Source: Streptomyces xylophagus (lineage in GTDB: Bacteria > Actinomycetota > Actinomycetes > Streptomycetales > Streptomycetaceae). Taken from it: 64,000 nt of DNA. Position numbers and translations under genes: made by a program. The DNA lies in NCBI RefSeq assembly GCF_000716435.1, contig NZ_JNWO01000019.1:124001-188000 (forward strand), read 5' to 3'. This document shows positions 25,776 through 35,200 of this stretch, piece after piece; positions within the stretch are counted from its first letter, which is position 1, and every line of letters begins with the position of its first letter. Below the pieces are notes generated by a model. The model was not told the DNA's origin. It did no database searches and was given only the letters and a program-made list of their open reading frames with translations.

Positions 25776-27359
25776 ATGACCGTTTTGGATGAGGCGCCGG
25801 GTGAGCCGACGGACGCGCGCGGGCGAGTGGCCGAACTGCACGAGATCCGTGCGCGGGCACTGGCCGGCCCGAGCGAGAAGGCGACCGAGGCGCAGCACGC
25901 CAAGGGGAAGCTGACCGGCCGGGAGCGTATCGACCTGCTCCTCGACCCCGGGTCCTTCCGTGAGGTCGAGCAGCTGCGCCGGCACCGCGCCGTCGGCTTC
26001 GGCCTGGAGTCCAAGAAGCCGTACACCGACGGTGTCATCACCGGCTGGGGCACGGTCGAGGGCCGCACGGTCTTCGTCTACGCGCACGACTTCCGGATCT
26101 TCGGCGGCGCGCTGGGCGAGGCCCACGCCACGAAGATCCACAAGATCATGGACATGGCCATCGCGGCCGGTGCCCCGCTGGTGTCGCTCAACGACGGCGC
26201 CGGTGCCCGTATCCAGGAGGGCGTCAGCGCCCTCGCCGGCTACGGCGGCATCTTCCAGCGCAACACCAAGGCGAGCGGGGTGATCCCGCAGATCTCGGTG
26301 ATGCTCGGCCCGTGCGCCGGCGGCGCGGCCTACTCGCCCGCCCTCACCGACTTCGTCTTCATGGTCCGCGAGACCTCGCAGATGTTCATCACCGGCCCGG
26401 ACGTCGTCAAGGCGGTCACCGGCGAGGAGATCACGCAGAACGGCCTCGGCGGCGCCGACGTGCACGCCGAGACGAGCGGCGTCTGCCACTTCGCCTACGA
26501 CGACGAGGAGACCTGCCTCGCCGAGGTGCGCTACCTCCTGTCGATGCTCCCGCAGAACAACCGGGAGAACCCGCCGCGCGCCGAGTCGAGCGACGAGGCC
26601 GACCGCCGCTCGGACATCCTGCTGGACCTGGTCCCGGCCGACGGCAACCGGCCGTACGACATGGCCAAGGTCATCGAGGAGATCGTCGACGACGGCGACT
26701 ACCTGGAGATCCACGAGCGTTGGGCCCGCAACATCATCTGCGCGCTCGCCCGCCTCGACGGCCAGGTCGTCGGCATCGTCGCCAACCAGCCGCAGACCCT
26801 CGCCGGCGTCCTGGACATCGAGGCCAGCGAAAAAGCTGCGCGCTTTGTCCAGATGTGTGACGCTTTTAACATTCCGATCGTTACGTTCCTGGACGTTCCG
26901 GGATTCCTTCCCGGCGTCGACCAGGAACACGGCGGAATCATCCGGCACGGAGCGAAGCTGCTCTACGCGTACTGCAACGCCACCGTGCCGAGGATTTCGC
27001 TCATCCTGCGCAAGGCGTACGGAGGTGCCTACATCGTCATGGACAGCCAGTCCATCGGCGCCGACCTCACCTACGCCTGGCCCACCAACGAGATCGCCGT
27101 GATGGGCGCCGAAGGTGCCGCCAACGTCATCTTCCGCCGCCAGATCGCCGACGCCGAGGACCCCGAGGCGATGCGGACGCGCATGGTCAAGGAGTACAAG
27201 TCCGAGTTGATGCACCCGTACTACGCGGCCGAGCGCGGACTCGTCGACGACGTCATCGACCCCGCCGAGACCCGCGAAGTACTCATCAAGTCGCTCGCGA
27301 TGCTGCACACCAAGCACGCCGACCTGCCCTCGCGTAAGCACGGCAACCCCCCGCAGTAA
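25776..27359 (+). CDS. pccB: Acyl-CoA (propionyl-CoA) carboxylase beta subunit
   Basis: 527 residues, the carboxyltransferase subunit that moves CO2 from biotin to propionyl- or acetyl-CoA, supplying methylmalonyl/malonyl-CoA for fatty acid and polyketide synthesis. Both crotonase-like halves are complete: GKLTGRERIDLLLDPGSF, the oxyanion-type motifs SLNDGAGARIQEG and GPCAGGAAYSPALTDF, and in the second half IVTFLDVPGFLPG, RKAYGGAYIVM and AWPTNEIAVMGAEGA. The biotinylated alpha subunit is elsewhere. TAGGGT ends 6 bases before the ATG, so the message is probably leaderless. The epsilon subunit gene follows after 57 bases. A short stretch at 26829-26910 has codons unlike the rest of the gene. 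Confidence 0.95.
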   Translation: MTVLDEAPGEPTDARGRVAELHEIRARALAGPSEKATEAQHAKGKLTGRERIDLLLDPGSFREVEQLRRHRAVGFGLESKKPYTDGVITGWGTVEGRTVFVYAHDFRIFGGALGEAHATKIHKIMDMAIAAGAPLVSLNDGAGARIQEGVSALAGYGGIFQRNTKASGVIPQISVMLGPCAGGAAYSPALTDFVFMVRETSQMFITGPDVVKAVTGEEITQNGLGGADVHAETSGVCHFAYDDEETCLAEVRYLLSMLPQNNRENPPRAESSDEADRRSDILLDLVPADGNRPYDMAKVIEEIVDDGDYLEIHERWARNIICALARLDGQVVGIVANQPQTLAGVLDIEASEKAARFVQMCDAFNIPIVTFLDVPGFLPGVDQEHGGIIRHGAKLLYAYCNATVPRISLILRKAYGGAYIVMDSQSIGADLTYAWPTNEIAVMGAEGAANVIFRRQIADAEDPEAMRTRMVKEYKSELMHPYYAAERGLVDDVIDPAETREVLIKSLAMLHTKHADLPSRKHGNPPQ

Positions 27360-27416
27360 CCCAGCGGACTCTCCGCGCCACCCCCGCGGAAACCTCATCC
27401 ACGGAGACTGAGACCT

Positions 27417-27608
27417 ATGAGCACCCCTGACATTCGTGTCGAGAAGGGCCACGCCGAGCCCGAGGAAGTCGCCGCGATCACGGCGGTCCTGCTGGCCCGC
27501 GCGGCGGCCGCGCCTGCGGAAGCCCCGGCCCACCGTCCGCTGCCCAAGGCCGGCTGGCGCCGGCTGGAGCGCGAGGGCGGATTCCGCGCCCCGCACAGCT
27601 GGCACTAG
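27417..27608 (+). CDS. pccE: Acyl-CoA carboxylase epsilon subunit
   Basis: 63 residues. It has the actinobacterial AccE/PccE pattern: an N-terminal helix IRVEKGHAEPEEVAAITAVLLARAAA, a proline/alanine linker, and a conserved C-terminus with GWRRLEREGGFRAPHSW. It stabilises the alpha-beta carboxylase complex. It lies 57 bases after pccB on the same strand and is followed by a hairpin terminator, so the two form an operon. Confidence 0.93.
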   Translation: MSTPDIRVEKGHAEPEEVAAITAVLLARAAAAPAEAPAHRPLPKAGWRRLEREGGFRAPHSWH

Positions 27609-27623
27609 CCTTCAGCGCGTTCA

Positions 27624-27655
27624 CGGCCTCACTCTCCTGCGGGAGGGTGGGGCCG
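27624..27655. terminator. Hairpin terminator after pccE
   Basis: The outer arms CGGCC / GGCCG extend inward with a few mismatches to CTCC / GGAG around a tgc loop. It lies between the pccE stop and the convergent NACHT gene, so it may act on both strands. Confidence 0.65.
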
Positions 27656-27669
27656 TTGGCGTTCGCGGG

Positions 27670-30600
27670 TCAGTCGACGCTGAGGTTCTTGACCGGAAGG
27701 TCGAGGGCGGTGATGGGGTCCCCGTCGGGAGACTGGCAGGACCTGATGGACAGCGAGTTGAGGGAACTGAGGTCGCGGTAGGCACGGGAGTCTCCAGGCA
27801 CGACGCAGCCATGCAGCGTGAGCGTCCGCAGCTCGGCTGGAAGGGGTTCACGTGCTGTGAGCCACTCTGCCAAGTGCATGTCCCTGAGGCTGAGGCCTTG
27901 GAGCCCGGGCATGTCGGAGACACTGTTCAGGCCCTGCGGTGTACATGCGTCCGAGGCCGCAAGGAAAAGGGTTTTGACATCGGGGAAGTTGCGCAAAGCG
28001 GTCAGTTTGCTCGTCCTGCTCAGCCCGTAGAGGCGCAGCCAGGATGTGGTCGGCCCAAGACGCAGACTGTCGAGACCAGCCGTACCCCTGCGGCCAAGTG
28101 CCAGGTAGAAGAGGTTCCTCAAGTTCTCCACGGATTCGAGTCCGTGCAGCTTTCCTCGCCCAAAGACCGAGAACCATTCCAACTGTGGGTGAGCCGTCAG
28201 CACTGAGAGGTCTCCGGGGCCACGGAGGTTGTAGACCGACAGATCGCTCAGGGGTGGAAGCTGGTCCACGGCAGAGAGTGCCGTGAGAGGGCAATGGATT
28301 GACAGCCTCGTGATGGACTTCAACCGAGTTGCTGCGCGCCACTGCTGGGAGTGCGTGAGATTCACGAGGTGTCCCTCCAGCGGCAGCCCGGTCAGTACCT
28401 GCTCGCCGTAGGCATCCGCGTCGAAGTACGCCCAGGCGTCGATGATTTCGCCGATGACGTAGTCGCGCCGGTCCTCGGCGTACTTCACCATCAACGCCAA
28501 CGCCTCCTCACCGCCGATCATCGCCACGGTCCGTACCGTCTGTATCGCGGCTTTCTCCGTCAACTCGCCCAGCGAACGAGGCAACCGCCGCAGCAAGCTC
28601 GGCCCCACAGCCGCCAGAGCCGGCGCATCTGTAGGTCGACGAGCCGGAAGCAACGCCGACATAGCCTCATCCAGCCGCCCCGCCAACCCGTCCGGAATCG
28701 TCGGCAACGTCTCCTGACACGAAGCCGCCAGCAGCCGCAACGCCCGTGCATGCCGGGGCTCGGCCTCCGCCCGGTCCAGGATGCCGTCCAACAGCTCCTG
28801 CCGCTGGCGGGAGTTGGCATGCCCCGCCGCCATGATGATCGTCTCGCGCCACAGGTCCAGGTGGGCTCGCCCGACCAGGTTCCCGATCCGGTCTTCCTCC
28901 GTGGCCTCCTCGGCAGCCAGGTACTCCTGAAAGGTCCGGTGGACGAAGTCGAGACGCCCCTCGACGGGTGAGCGGAGGATGCCCGAGCGGTCCCGTAGCT
29001 GCTCCAGGACCCCGTGACCCTCCTGTACCTCCAGGTGCCGCATCGCCGACAGCTTGGCCGCGACATGGACGGCCGCCTGGTCCAGGGCGATCTCGCTGCG
29101 GTTGTTGTCCGAGAGGCGCCACGCCAGATCCCGCAGCACGACCAGCTTGTCACCGAGGCTGAGCTTGCTGTTCAGCGCGCTCGGTACGTTCCGGTCGGCG
29201 TCGCGGTCGTGGACCAGCGTGTGGAGGGCGTTGCGGTACAACTCCATGCGGTCCCGGGGGAGTTGGCTGCCCCGGTTCAGGTGCATGGCGCACAGCATCG
29301 CGGCGAGCAACGGGGTGCCCGCCAACGACTGGAGATGCGCGCGGTCCTTGAGGCTGTTGAGCAGGGACTGTTCGTAGCGCGGCAACTCGTCAACGGCACA
29401 GGGGAGTTCGTCGCCCAGTTCCCGGACGGCCTGATGCCACTGCCGTACGAACGCGGCCAGGTCCGGTGGGGTCATCCGATCCAGGTGGAGCGCGGTGAAG
29501 TCCTCCCGGCGCAGCCAGTCCGCCCCGGCCGCGGTCGGGCGCGAGGTCACGACCACGCGTATGCCGCCGTACGCCCCGAGGAGCTTGCGCAGCCAGTCTC
29601 GTACCGATCGGCGTTCCGAGCCGAGGAGTTCGTCCACTCCGTCGACCAGCAACAGGACCTTGTTGTCCCGGAGTTGGCGCTCCACCCACCCCCTGGGCAT
29701 GATTCCGGTGATGTTCCCGGCGACCCCGTCCAGCAACTCCTCGGGCTTCTTGGGCAGCGAACGGCCGCTGTACTCACGGAGCTTGACGAACACCGGCGTC
29801 AGACCGTTCCAGTCGGCCAGTTCAGCTGTGAAGGCGCCCCTCGCCGCCGTGATCGCCAGCCAGCGCAGCAGTGTGGTCTTGCCGGAGCCCGCCTCGCCGC
29901 GCAGGAGGACCCTGGACGCCCCGCCGAGCGCCGATTCCACCCGCATCCCGGAACTCTCCGTCCCGGACTCCTCCCAGCCGCTCAGATCGGGCCTGAGCGG
30001 CAGCGCGCGGACGGCGGCGCGGCGGCGGGTCCCGTCGTCCCCGGTGGCCCGCAGGCTGACGTAGGCCACCGACAGCCGTACCTGCGCGGCGGCGCGGTCG
30101 GACGTGCGGCGGAACAGCTCCACCTCGTCGAGGCTGTTGCTGACCAACTCCATGTACCAGCGGCGGAATTCCTGGTCCTGGTCGGTGCCGTCCGGGGCGA
30201 ACAGGGAGCGGTCGGGGAGCCGTTCGAGGACGCGGGCGACGCCGTCGCTCAACGAGCTGGTGCGGGCGAGCAGTTCGGCCAGCGTCCGCTCCTCGAAGAC
30301 CGGCAGGGTCCGCACGATGCTGACGTAGTACTCGCAGCACTCGCTGAAGAGGAGCTCGTACAGCTGCGTCTCGGGTTCGCTCAGGCCTACCGGTGGGCTC
30401 ACCGATCGCGTGATGCGGCGGATCAGTTCGGCCGGCTGCGCGTCGGCCGCCAGGACCGCCTCGTCGGACAGGTCGGCGCGTGCGAACGTGTCGCACACCC
30501 CGTTGAGCGCCGCTTCCCGGCTGCTCTCGTCGAGACCGCGGAACTCCTGGGCCAGAAACGGCTCGATCCGTGCGGCCACGGCATCGGCCATCTCCTCGAA

Positions 30601-30768
30601 CTGGCGCCGGACGCTGCGCTGTTGCCGCAACCCCGGCACCCGTAGCCGTACGAGATCGTCCATCGGGAGCCGGCGCTCCTGCTCCCGCCGTTTGCCCCCC
30701 AGCCACGTCTGGGCCGCCGTGTTCGCCACGGTCGTCCCCAGACGTAATGCGGCTGCCTCCGCGCTCAT
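27670..30768 (-). CDS. NACHT-LRR STAND protein (bacterial NLR-like)
   Basis: 1032 residues from the ATG at 30768, chosen for the GGGGGA just upstream. The N-terminal helical domain (1-130; ADAVAARIEPFLAQEF) resembles the NACHT-associated helical domains of bacterial NLR proteins. The NACHT ATPase (about 285-450) has Walker A GEAGSGKT (291-298), Walker B VLLLVDGVDE (371-380) and VVVTSRPTA. A helical NACHT-associated region with FVHRTFQEYLAAEEA follows, and leucine-rich repeats run from about 800 to the end. Related bNACHT/Avs-type proteins recognise phage components and trigger defence. Leu8 is a TTA codon (30745-30747), so expression is probably bldA-dependent. It sits between pccE and the conservon, where from memory S. 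coelicolor has no gene, so it looks like a later insertion. Confidence 0.88.
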   Translation of the reverse strand: MSAEAAALRLGTTVANTAAQTWLGGKRREQERRLPMDDLVRLRVPGLRQQRSVRRQFEEMADAVAARIEPFLAQEFRGLDESSREAALNGVCDTFARADLSDEAVLAADAQPAELIRRITRSVSPPVGLSEPETQLYELLFSECCEYYVSIVRTLPVFEERTLAELLARTSSLSDGVARVLERLPDRSLFAPDGTDQDQEFRRWYMELVSNSLDEVELFRRTSDRAAAQVRLSVAYVSLRATGDDGTRRRAAVRALPLRPDLSGWEESGTESSGMRVESALGGASRVLLRGEAGSGKTTLLRWLAITAARGAFTAELADWNGLTPVFVKLREYSGRSLPKKPEELLDGVAGNITGIMPRGWVERQLRDNKVLLLVDGVDELLGSERRSVRDWLRKLLGAYGGIRVVVTSRPTAAGADWLRREDFTALHLDRMTPPDLAAFVRQWHQAVRELGDELPCAVDELPRYEQSLLNSLKDRAHLQSLAGTPLLAAMLCAMHLNRGSQLPRDRMELYRNALHTLVHDRDADRNVPSALNSKLSLGDKLVVLRDLAWRLSDNNRSEIALDQAAVHVAAKLSAMRHLEVQEGHGVLEQLRDRSGILRSPVEGRLDFVHRTFQEYLAAEEATEEDRIGNLVGRAHLDLWRETIIMAAGHANSRQRQELLDGILDRAEAEPRHARALRLLAASCQETLPTIPDGLAGRLDEAMSALLPARRPTDAPALAAVGPSLLRRLPRSLGELTEKAAIQTVRTVAMIGGEEALALMVKYAEDRRDYVIGEIIDAWAYFDADAYGEQVLTGLPLEGHLVNLTHSQQWRAATRLKSITRLSIHCPLTALSAVDQLPPLSDLSVYNLRGPGDLSVLTAHPQLEWFSVFGRGKLHGLESVENLRNLFYLALGRRGTAGLDSLRLGPTTSWLRLYGLSRTSKLTALRNFPDVKTLFLAASDACTPQGLNSVSDMPGLQGLSLRDMHLAEWLTAREPLPAELRTLTLHGCVVPGDSRAYRDLSSLNSLSIRSCQSPDGDPITALDLPVKNLSVD

Positions 30769-30823
30769 CCCGTCCCCCTTGCCGGATTCAAGAGCGTTCA
30801 TTGTGGCAGGGGACGGTACGGCG

Positions 30824-30855
30824 AAGGGGCCCTCTCCCGAAGGAAAGGGCCCCTT
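30824..30855. terminator. Hairpin terminator after cvnD2
   Basis: A perfect 9-bp stem AAGGGGCCC (30824-30832) / GGGCCCCTT (30847-30855) with a further short inner stem around a CGAA loop. It lies 17 bases after the stop of the truncated cvnD2 and before the NACHT promoter. Confidence 0.75.
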
Positions 30856-30871
30856 GGCACAAGCGAGTTGG

Positions 30872-31225
30872 CTACCGCAGCCGCGCCATCAGCGCGTGCT
30901 CCACCAGCGTGATCAGCGCCGACTTCGCGTCCGCGCGGTGGCGGGCGTCCGTCGTGATGATCGGCGCGTCCGGGCCGATCTGCAGGGCCTCGCGGACCTC
31001 GTCCGGGTTGTACGGCTGCTGGCCGTCGAAGCCGTTCAGGGCGATGACGAACGGGAGACCCGAGTTCTCGAAGTAGTCGACCGCGGGGAAGCAGTCGGCG
31101 AGACGGCGGGTGTCGACCAGGACGATCGCGCCGATCGCGCCGCGTACCAGGTCGTCCCACATGAACCAGAAGCGGTCCTGGCCCGGTGTACCGAAGAGGT
31201 ACAGGATCAGGTCCTGGTCCAGGGT
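30872..31225 (-). pseudogene. cvnD2: cvnD2: conservon Ras-like GTPase lacking its N-terminal half
   Basis: The frame is homologous to CvnD GTPases from TLDQDLILYLFGTPGQDRF onward, then FMWDDLVRGAIGAIVLVDTRR, ALNGFDG (the N-x-x-D-like base motif) and the C-terminus EHALMARLR. The usual first 85-95 residues, with the P-loop (GGFGVGKT in relatives) and switch I, are missing. The sequence instead runs straight into the 3' part of cvnC2. The only start left is the ATG at 31162, giving 97 residues that could not bind GTP normally. CvnD normally completes the CvnABCD membrane complex that resembles a G-protein system. The other conservon shows the same loss. Confidence 0.8.
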
Positions 31226-31767
31226 GCGAGCAGTGTCACATCTGGCTGGCCGCCGGCGTTCTCGTCGCCGCCGGGTTGATGAATGGCGACCAGGCCCGCC
31301 TCCGCCAAGTCGGCGACGAGGATCCTGGCCACACCGAGAGGGATCGTCAGGAGGGCCGAGATCTCGGCCACCGACTTGATCTCACGGCAGAGGTTGCAGA
31401 TCCGCTGATGCTCGGGCAACTGGCCCTGCAACTGGTGCGGCTGCGCGGTCGTGTGCACCAGCGCCTCGATGGCGAGCTGGTAGCGGGGGCGGGTCCGGCC
31501 GCCGGTCATGGCGTACGGACGCACCAGGGGGTTGCTCGACGACCCTGCGGGCGCCGCCTCGGGGGAGCGTCGATGGGGCTGCACGGGCTGGATGCGCGGC
31601 GCCGGCGGCTGGTCGTACGGCGACGGACCGGGGCCCTGCGGGTACTGCGGGTGGCGCGGGGAGGGCGAGGAGGGGAAGTTGTACCGGTTCCCGGAACCGT
31701 CGCCCTGCCCCTGGCCGGGGCCGTACGACCAGTTGCCCGAAGACGAACCGCCTGGGGGTGTTGCCAC
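31207..31767 (-). CDS. cvnC2: cvnC2: DUF742 conservon protein, C-terminus altered by deletion
   Basis: 186 residues, GTG start with GGAGGAGGAG upstream. The N-terminal 75 residues are Pro/Gly/Gln-rich and probably disordered. The DUF742 winged-helix-like domain follows (LVRPYAMTGGRTRP, LPEHQRICNLCREIKSVAEISALLTIPLGVARILVADLAEAGLV). Normal family members end in an L-E-R-V-L-x-G-L-R-like helix; here PDVTLL is followed by APWTRT and a stop, because the sequence has joined to the middle of cvnD2 in another frame. It overlaps the cvnD2 remnant. The domain itself is intact, so the protein may still fold. Confidence 0.85.
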   Translation of the reverse strand: MATPPGGSSSGNWSYGPGQGQGDGSGNRYNFPSSPSPRHPQYPQGPGPSPYDQPPAPRIQPVQPHRRSPEAAPAGSSSNPLVRPYAMTGGRTRPRYQLAIEALVHTTAQPHQLQGQLPEHQRICNLCREIKSVAEISALLTIPLGVARILVADLAEAGLVAIHQPGGDENAGGQPDVTLLAPWTRT

Positions 31768-31861
31768 TTTCTCCTCCTCCGACTGTGCCGGGCACCCATC
31801 AATGTGGAGCCGCGTCCCGAAACCTTATGGCCTCGGGACGCCAAAACGCACCGTCCGTTTG

Positions 31862-32284
31862 TTAGTTGAGAAGGCTCCCCTGGAGCTCTGCTCGAAGGTC
31901 AGGGGTCAGAACCGTGCCCGCACGGTCCACCAGAAGTGCCATCTCGTACCCAATGAGGCCGATGTCCGCCTCGGGGTGGGCGAGAACCGCGAGCGAGGAA
32001 CCGTCGGACACGGACATGATGAAGAGGAATCCCCGCTCCATCTCCACAACCGTCTGGTTCACGCTGCCGCCCTCGAAGATGCGCGAGGCACCGGCGGTGA
32101 GGGAGGTAAGACCCGACGCTACGGCCGCCAGCTGGTCGGCGCGGTCACGCGGGAAACCTTCGGACATCGCCAGAAGGAGTCCGTCGGCGGAGACCACCAC
32201 CGTGTGGGACACACCCGGGGTGTTGTCCACGAAGTTGGTGATCAACCAGTTCAGGTTCTGCGCCGCCTGGCTCATCGGGCTCAC
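31862..32284 (-). CDS. cvnB2: cvnB2: roadblock/LC7 domain conservon protein
   Basis: 140 residues. The GTG at 32284 has AGGAG 7 bases upstream; the ATG three codons later is the alternative. It has the Roadblock/LC7 fold: LNWLITNFVDNTPGVSHTVVVSADGLLLAMSEG, ASGLTSLTAGASRIFEGG and the C-terminal LTPDLRAELQGSLL. In the conservon CvnB binds the CvnA kinase-like sensor and CvnC/CvnD. It starts 1 base after the cvnA2 stop and is 94 bases from cvnC2. It is nearly identical to CvnB1. Confidence 0.94.
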   Translation of the reverse strand: MSPMSQAAQNLNWLITNFVDNTPGVSHTVVVSADGLLLAMSEGFPRDRADQLAAVASGLTSLTAGASRIFEGGSVNQTVVEMERGFLFIMSVSDGSSLAVLAHPEADIGLIGYEMALLVDRAGTVLTPDLRAELQGSLLN

Positions 32285-32285
32285 A

Positions 32286-35200
32286 CTAACGCTCCTGGTT
32301 GTAGGTGCTGTCAGAGCCGAAGCCCTGACCGTTCGTTTCACTGCCTGCGCTGCGTCCCCGCTGGACCCCGCGGCGCAGGTTGCTCAGCCTGCCCCGGATG
32401 TCCTCGGGAGCGCGGGAGACCTGGGGGCCGCCCTGGGGGGTGCTCTCGGCGGTGCCCTCGACCAGGTTGGCCTTGGGTACCCGCCGCGGCAGGCCGGAGG
32501 AGGTGACCCCGCCCGCCTTCGGCTTCTTCAGCGCCGAGGCCTGCTGCCAGCGCGCGTCGTTCGCCGACTGCCAGTCCACAGTGCCGGTGGTGCCGTTGGC
32601 GCTGCCGTTGCCGTTCGCGGTGCCGAAGACGTTGACCTTGCTCTCCGGAGCGGAGGGCGACGCCTCCTGGCGCACGGACGGCGAACCGTTGGTGCCGTTC
32701 GCGGCCGAACCGCGGCGCGGCAGCCCGGCGTCGGTCAGCGCGTGGACGGCGGAGGGGGCCGGTCCCGGACGCTCGAAGCCTACGTGATCCCGCTCACTCA
32801 CGTCAGCGGCCTGCGTGGACTCCGCCTCCGGAGCGTACTGGTCCGGGTAGCCGTTGCGGTAACCGTCCTGCTGCGGCCAGTCACCCTGGTAGGACGGCTC
32901 TTCGAAGCCCGAGAAGGTCTCCGAGGCGGCGGGGTGCGCCGACGCGTGCTCGTCCTGGACCGGCTCCGCGTACCCGGGCTCCGGGTAACCGCCGTTCGAC
33001 GGGAAGGAGTCGGCGAAGGTGTCGTTCTGCGGTGCGGTGCCGTTCGGCGCGAAGTACTGCTCGTCGTACGCGGGTTGCTGCGGCTCGTCGTACGCCGTCT
33101 GCTGGCCGTTGTACGCCGACGGCAGCTCCTGGTAGCCCTGCTGCCCGTTGCCGTACGCCTGCTGGGAGTCGTCGAACTCGGCGTACTCGCCCGCCTCCAG
33201 GGCCTCCTGGCCCGGCTTCTGGGACTCCAGGGCCGCGCGGCGCTCCTCGCGCATCAGCGAGCGGCCCACCGGGTCCAGCTCGCGGATGTCGTCCGGTACC
33301 TCGGGGTAGCGGGTGTCGTCGAAACCGAGCTCGGCGGCCGTGAGCGGGGCGCGGTTGAAGTCCTCGCCCACGTACTGCTGCTGCGGCTGCTCCGGCATGA
33401 TCTGCGAGACGGTGAACTCGTCGCGCTGGAGCTGCTGTTCGCCACCGCCACCGTGGGTGATCGCGTCGGGCAGCATGACCAGCGAGGTGGTGCCGGCCTG
33501 CTCGCCCGAGGGGCGGAGCTGGACGCGGATGCCGTGCCGGTCGGAGAGTCGGCCGACCACGAACAGGCCCATGCGCTGGGAGATCGCGACGTCCACGGTC
33601 GGCGGGTTGGCCAGCTTGTGGTTGATGTCGGCGAAGTCCTCGGCGGTGAGGCCGATGCCCTTGTCGTGGATCTCGATCATGACGCGGCCGTCGGGGAGAC
33701 GGGTCGCGGTCACGCGGACCTTGGTCTGCGGGGAGGAGAACGTCGTCGCGTTCTCCAGCAGCTCGGCGAGCAGGTGCACGAGGTCGGTCACCGCGCGGCC
33801 GTGGATCTCGGCCTCCGGGACGCCCGACAGCTCGATGCGCTCGTACTGCTCCACCTCGGAGGAGGCGGCGCGCAGCACGTCGACCAGCGGGACCGGCTGG
33901 TCCCAGCGGCGGCCGGGCTCCTCGCCGGCGAGGACCAGGAGGTTCTCGCCGTTGCGGCGCATACGGGTCGCGAGGTGGTCCAGGCGGAAGAGGTTCTCCA
34001 GCTGGTCCGGGTCGGCCTCGTTGTTCTCCAGGTCGGTGATGAGGGTCAGCTGGCCCTCGATCAGGGACTGGTTGCGGCGCGAGAGGTTGGTGAAGATCGC
34101 GTTGATGTTGCCGCGCAGGAGGGCCTGCTCGGCGGCGAGTCGTACGGCCTCGCGGTGGACCTGGTCGAAGGCCCGGGCGACTTCGCCGATCTCGTCCGTG
34201 GTGGTGATGGGGATCGGCTGGACGCGGGTGTCGACGCGGCCGGGGTCGGTGCGGGAGAGCTGGTCGACCAGCATCGGCAGGCGCTGCTCGGCGATGCCGA
34301 AGGCGGCGTTGCGCAGCTGGCGCATCGCGCGGCTCATCTGGCGGGCGACCGCGCCGGCCAGGATGAAGGCGAGGAGCAGGGCGACGACGACGGCGGCACC
34401 GGTGATGATGGCGTCACGCTTGGCGTTGTCGGAGATGACGGAGGCCTCGCTCACCGCGGTGTCGGCCTTGCTCGTCTCCAGCTTGTTGTACGCGTCGTAC
34501 TTGAGGGTGGTGACCGCCCACCAGTTCTGCGCGGTGATGCCCTTGCCGGCGAGAGTGGCGCGCTCCGAGGCATCGGTGGTCTGCAGCTGCGACATGGCCG
34601 TGACCATGTCGACCGGGTTGGCCGGCGGCGGCACATACGTCTCGTTGGCGGCCTTCGCCTGCGCGGCGGCCTGCTTGACCATGGCCGCGCCGTCGGTCTT
34701 GATCTTCGCTTCGGCCTCGTTCAGCTTCGCGATGTCGTCGTCGGTACCGCCGGCCTGGTACTCCTGGATGGCGATGCCCTCCAGGTAGGCGTACGAGGTG
34801 ATGGCGGTGCGCTGGGTGGCGAGGCTGCCCTGGCCGGGGCCGGGCTTGACCAGCAGCTGCATGCCGATGGAGCGCTCGAGGGAGAGCGCGCCCTTGGCCA
34901 GTGCGATGGCGTAGACCGAGCGGCCGTAGCTGGTGATGTTGCCGGTGCCGAGGCCGAGCTCGTTCGAGAACTCCAGGAGCGGGTGCTCGATGTTGACGTA
35001 GCTCTCCTCCGTCTGCACACCCGTCATCTTGGATGTGTAGGCGGCGGCGCGGATCGTCTGCAACGAGGGCTCGACCTTGCGGAAGCGCTCCAGGCGGCGC
35101 TCCAGGCCGGCCCGCTTGGGCATCGTCTGCACGGCTTCGTCGAAGGCGTCGGCGGCCTGGTCGGTGGCCTTGCGGACCGCGACGACCGTCTTGTCCTTCT

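Noticed and set aside
25580..25792. 70-codon plus frame upstream of pccB
   Set aside because: Overlaps the pccB start, no SD, cysteine- and arginine-rich without pattern, and spans the direct repeats rather than coding-like sequence.
25695..27605. 636-codon minus-strand frame opposite pccB
   Set aside because: Shadow of a well-supported carboxylase gene; no family features.
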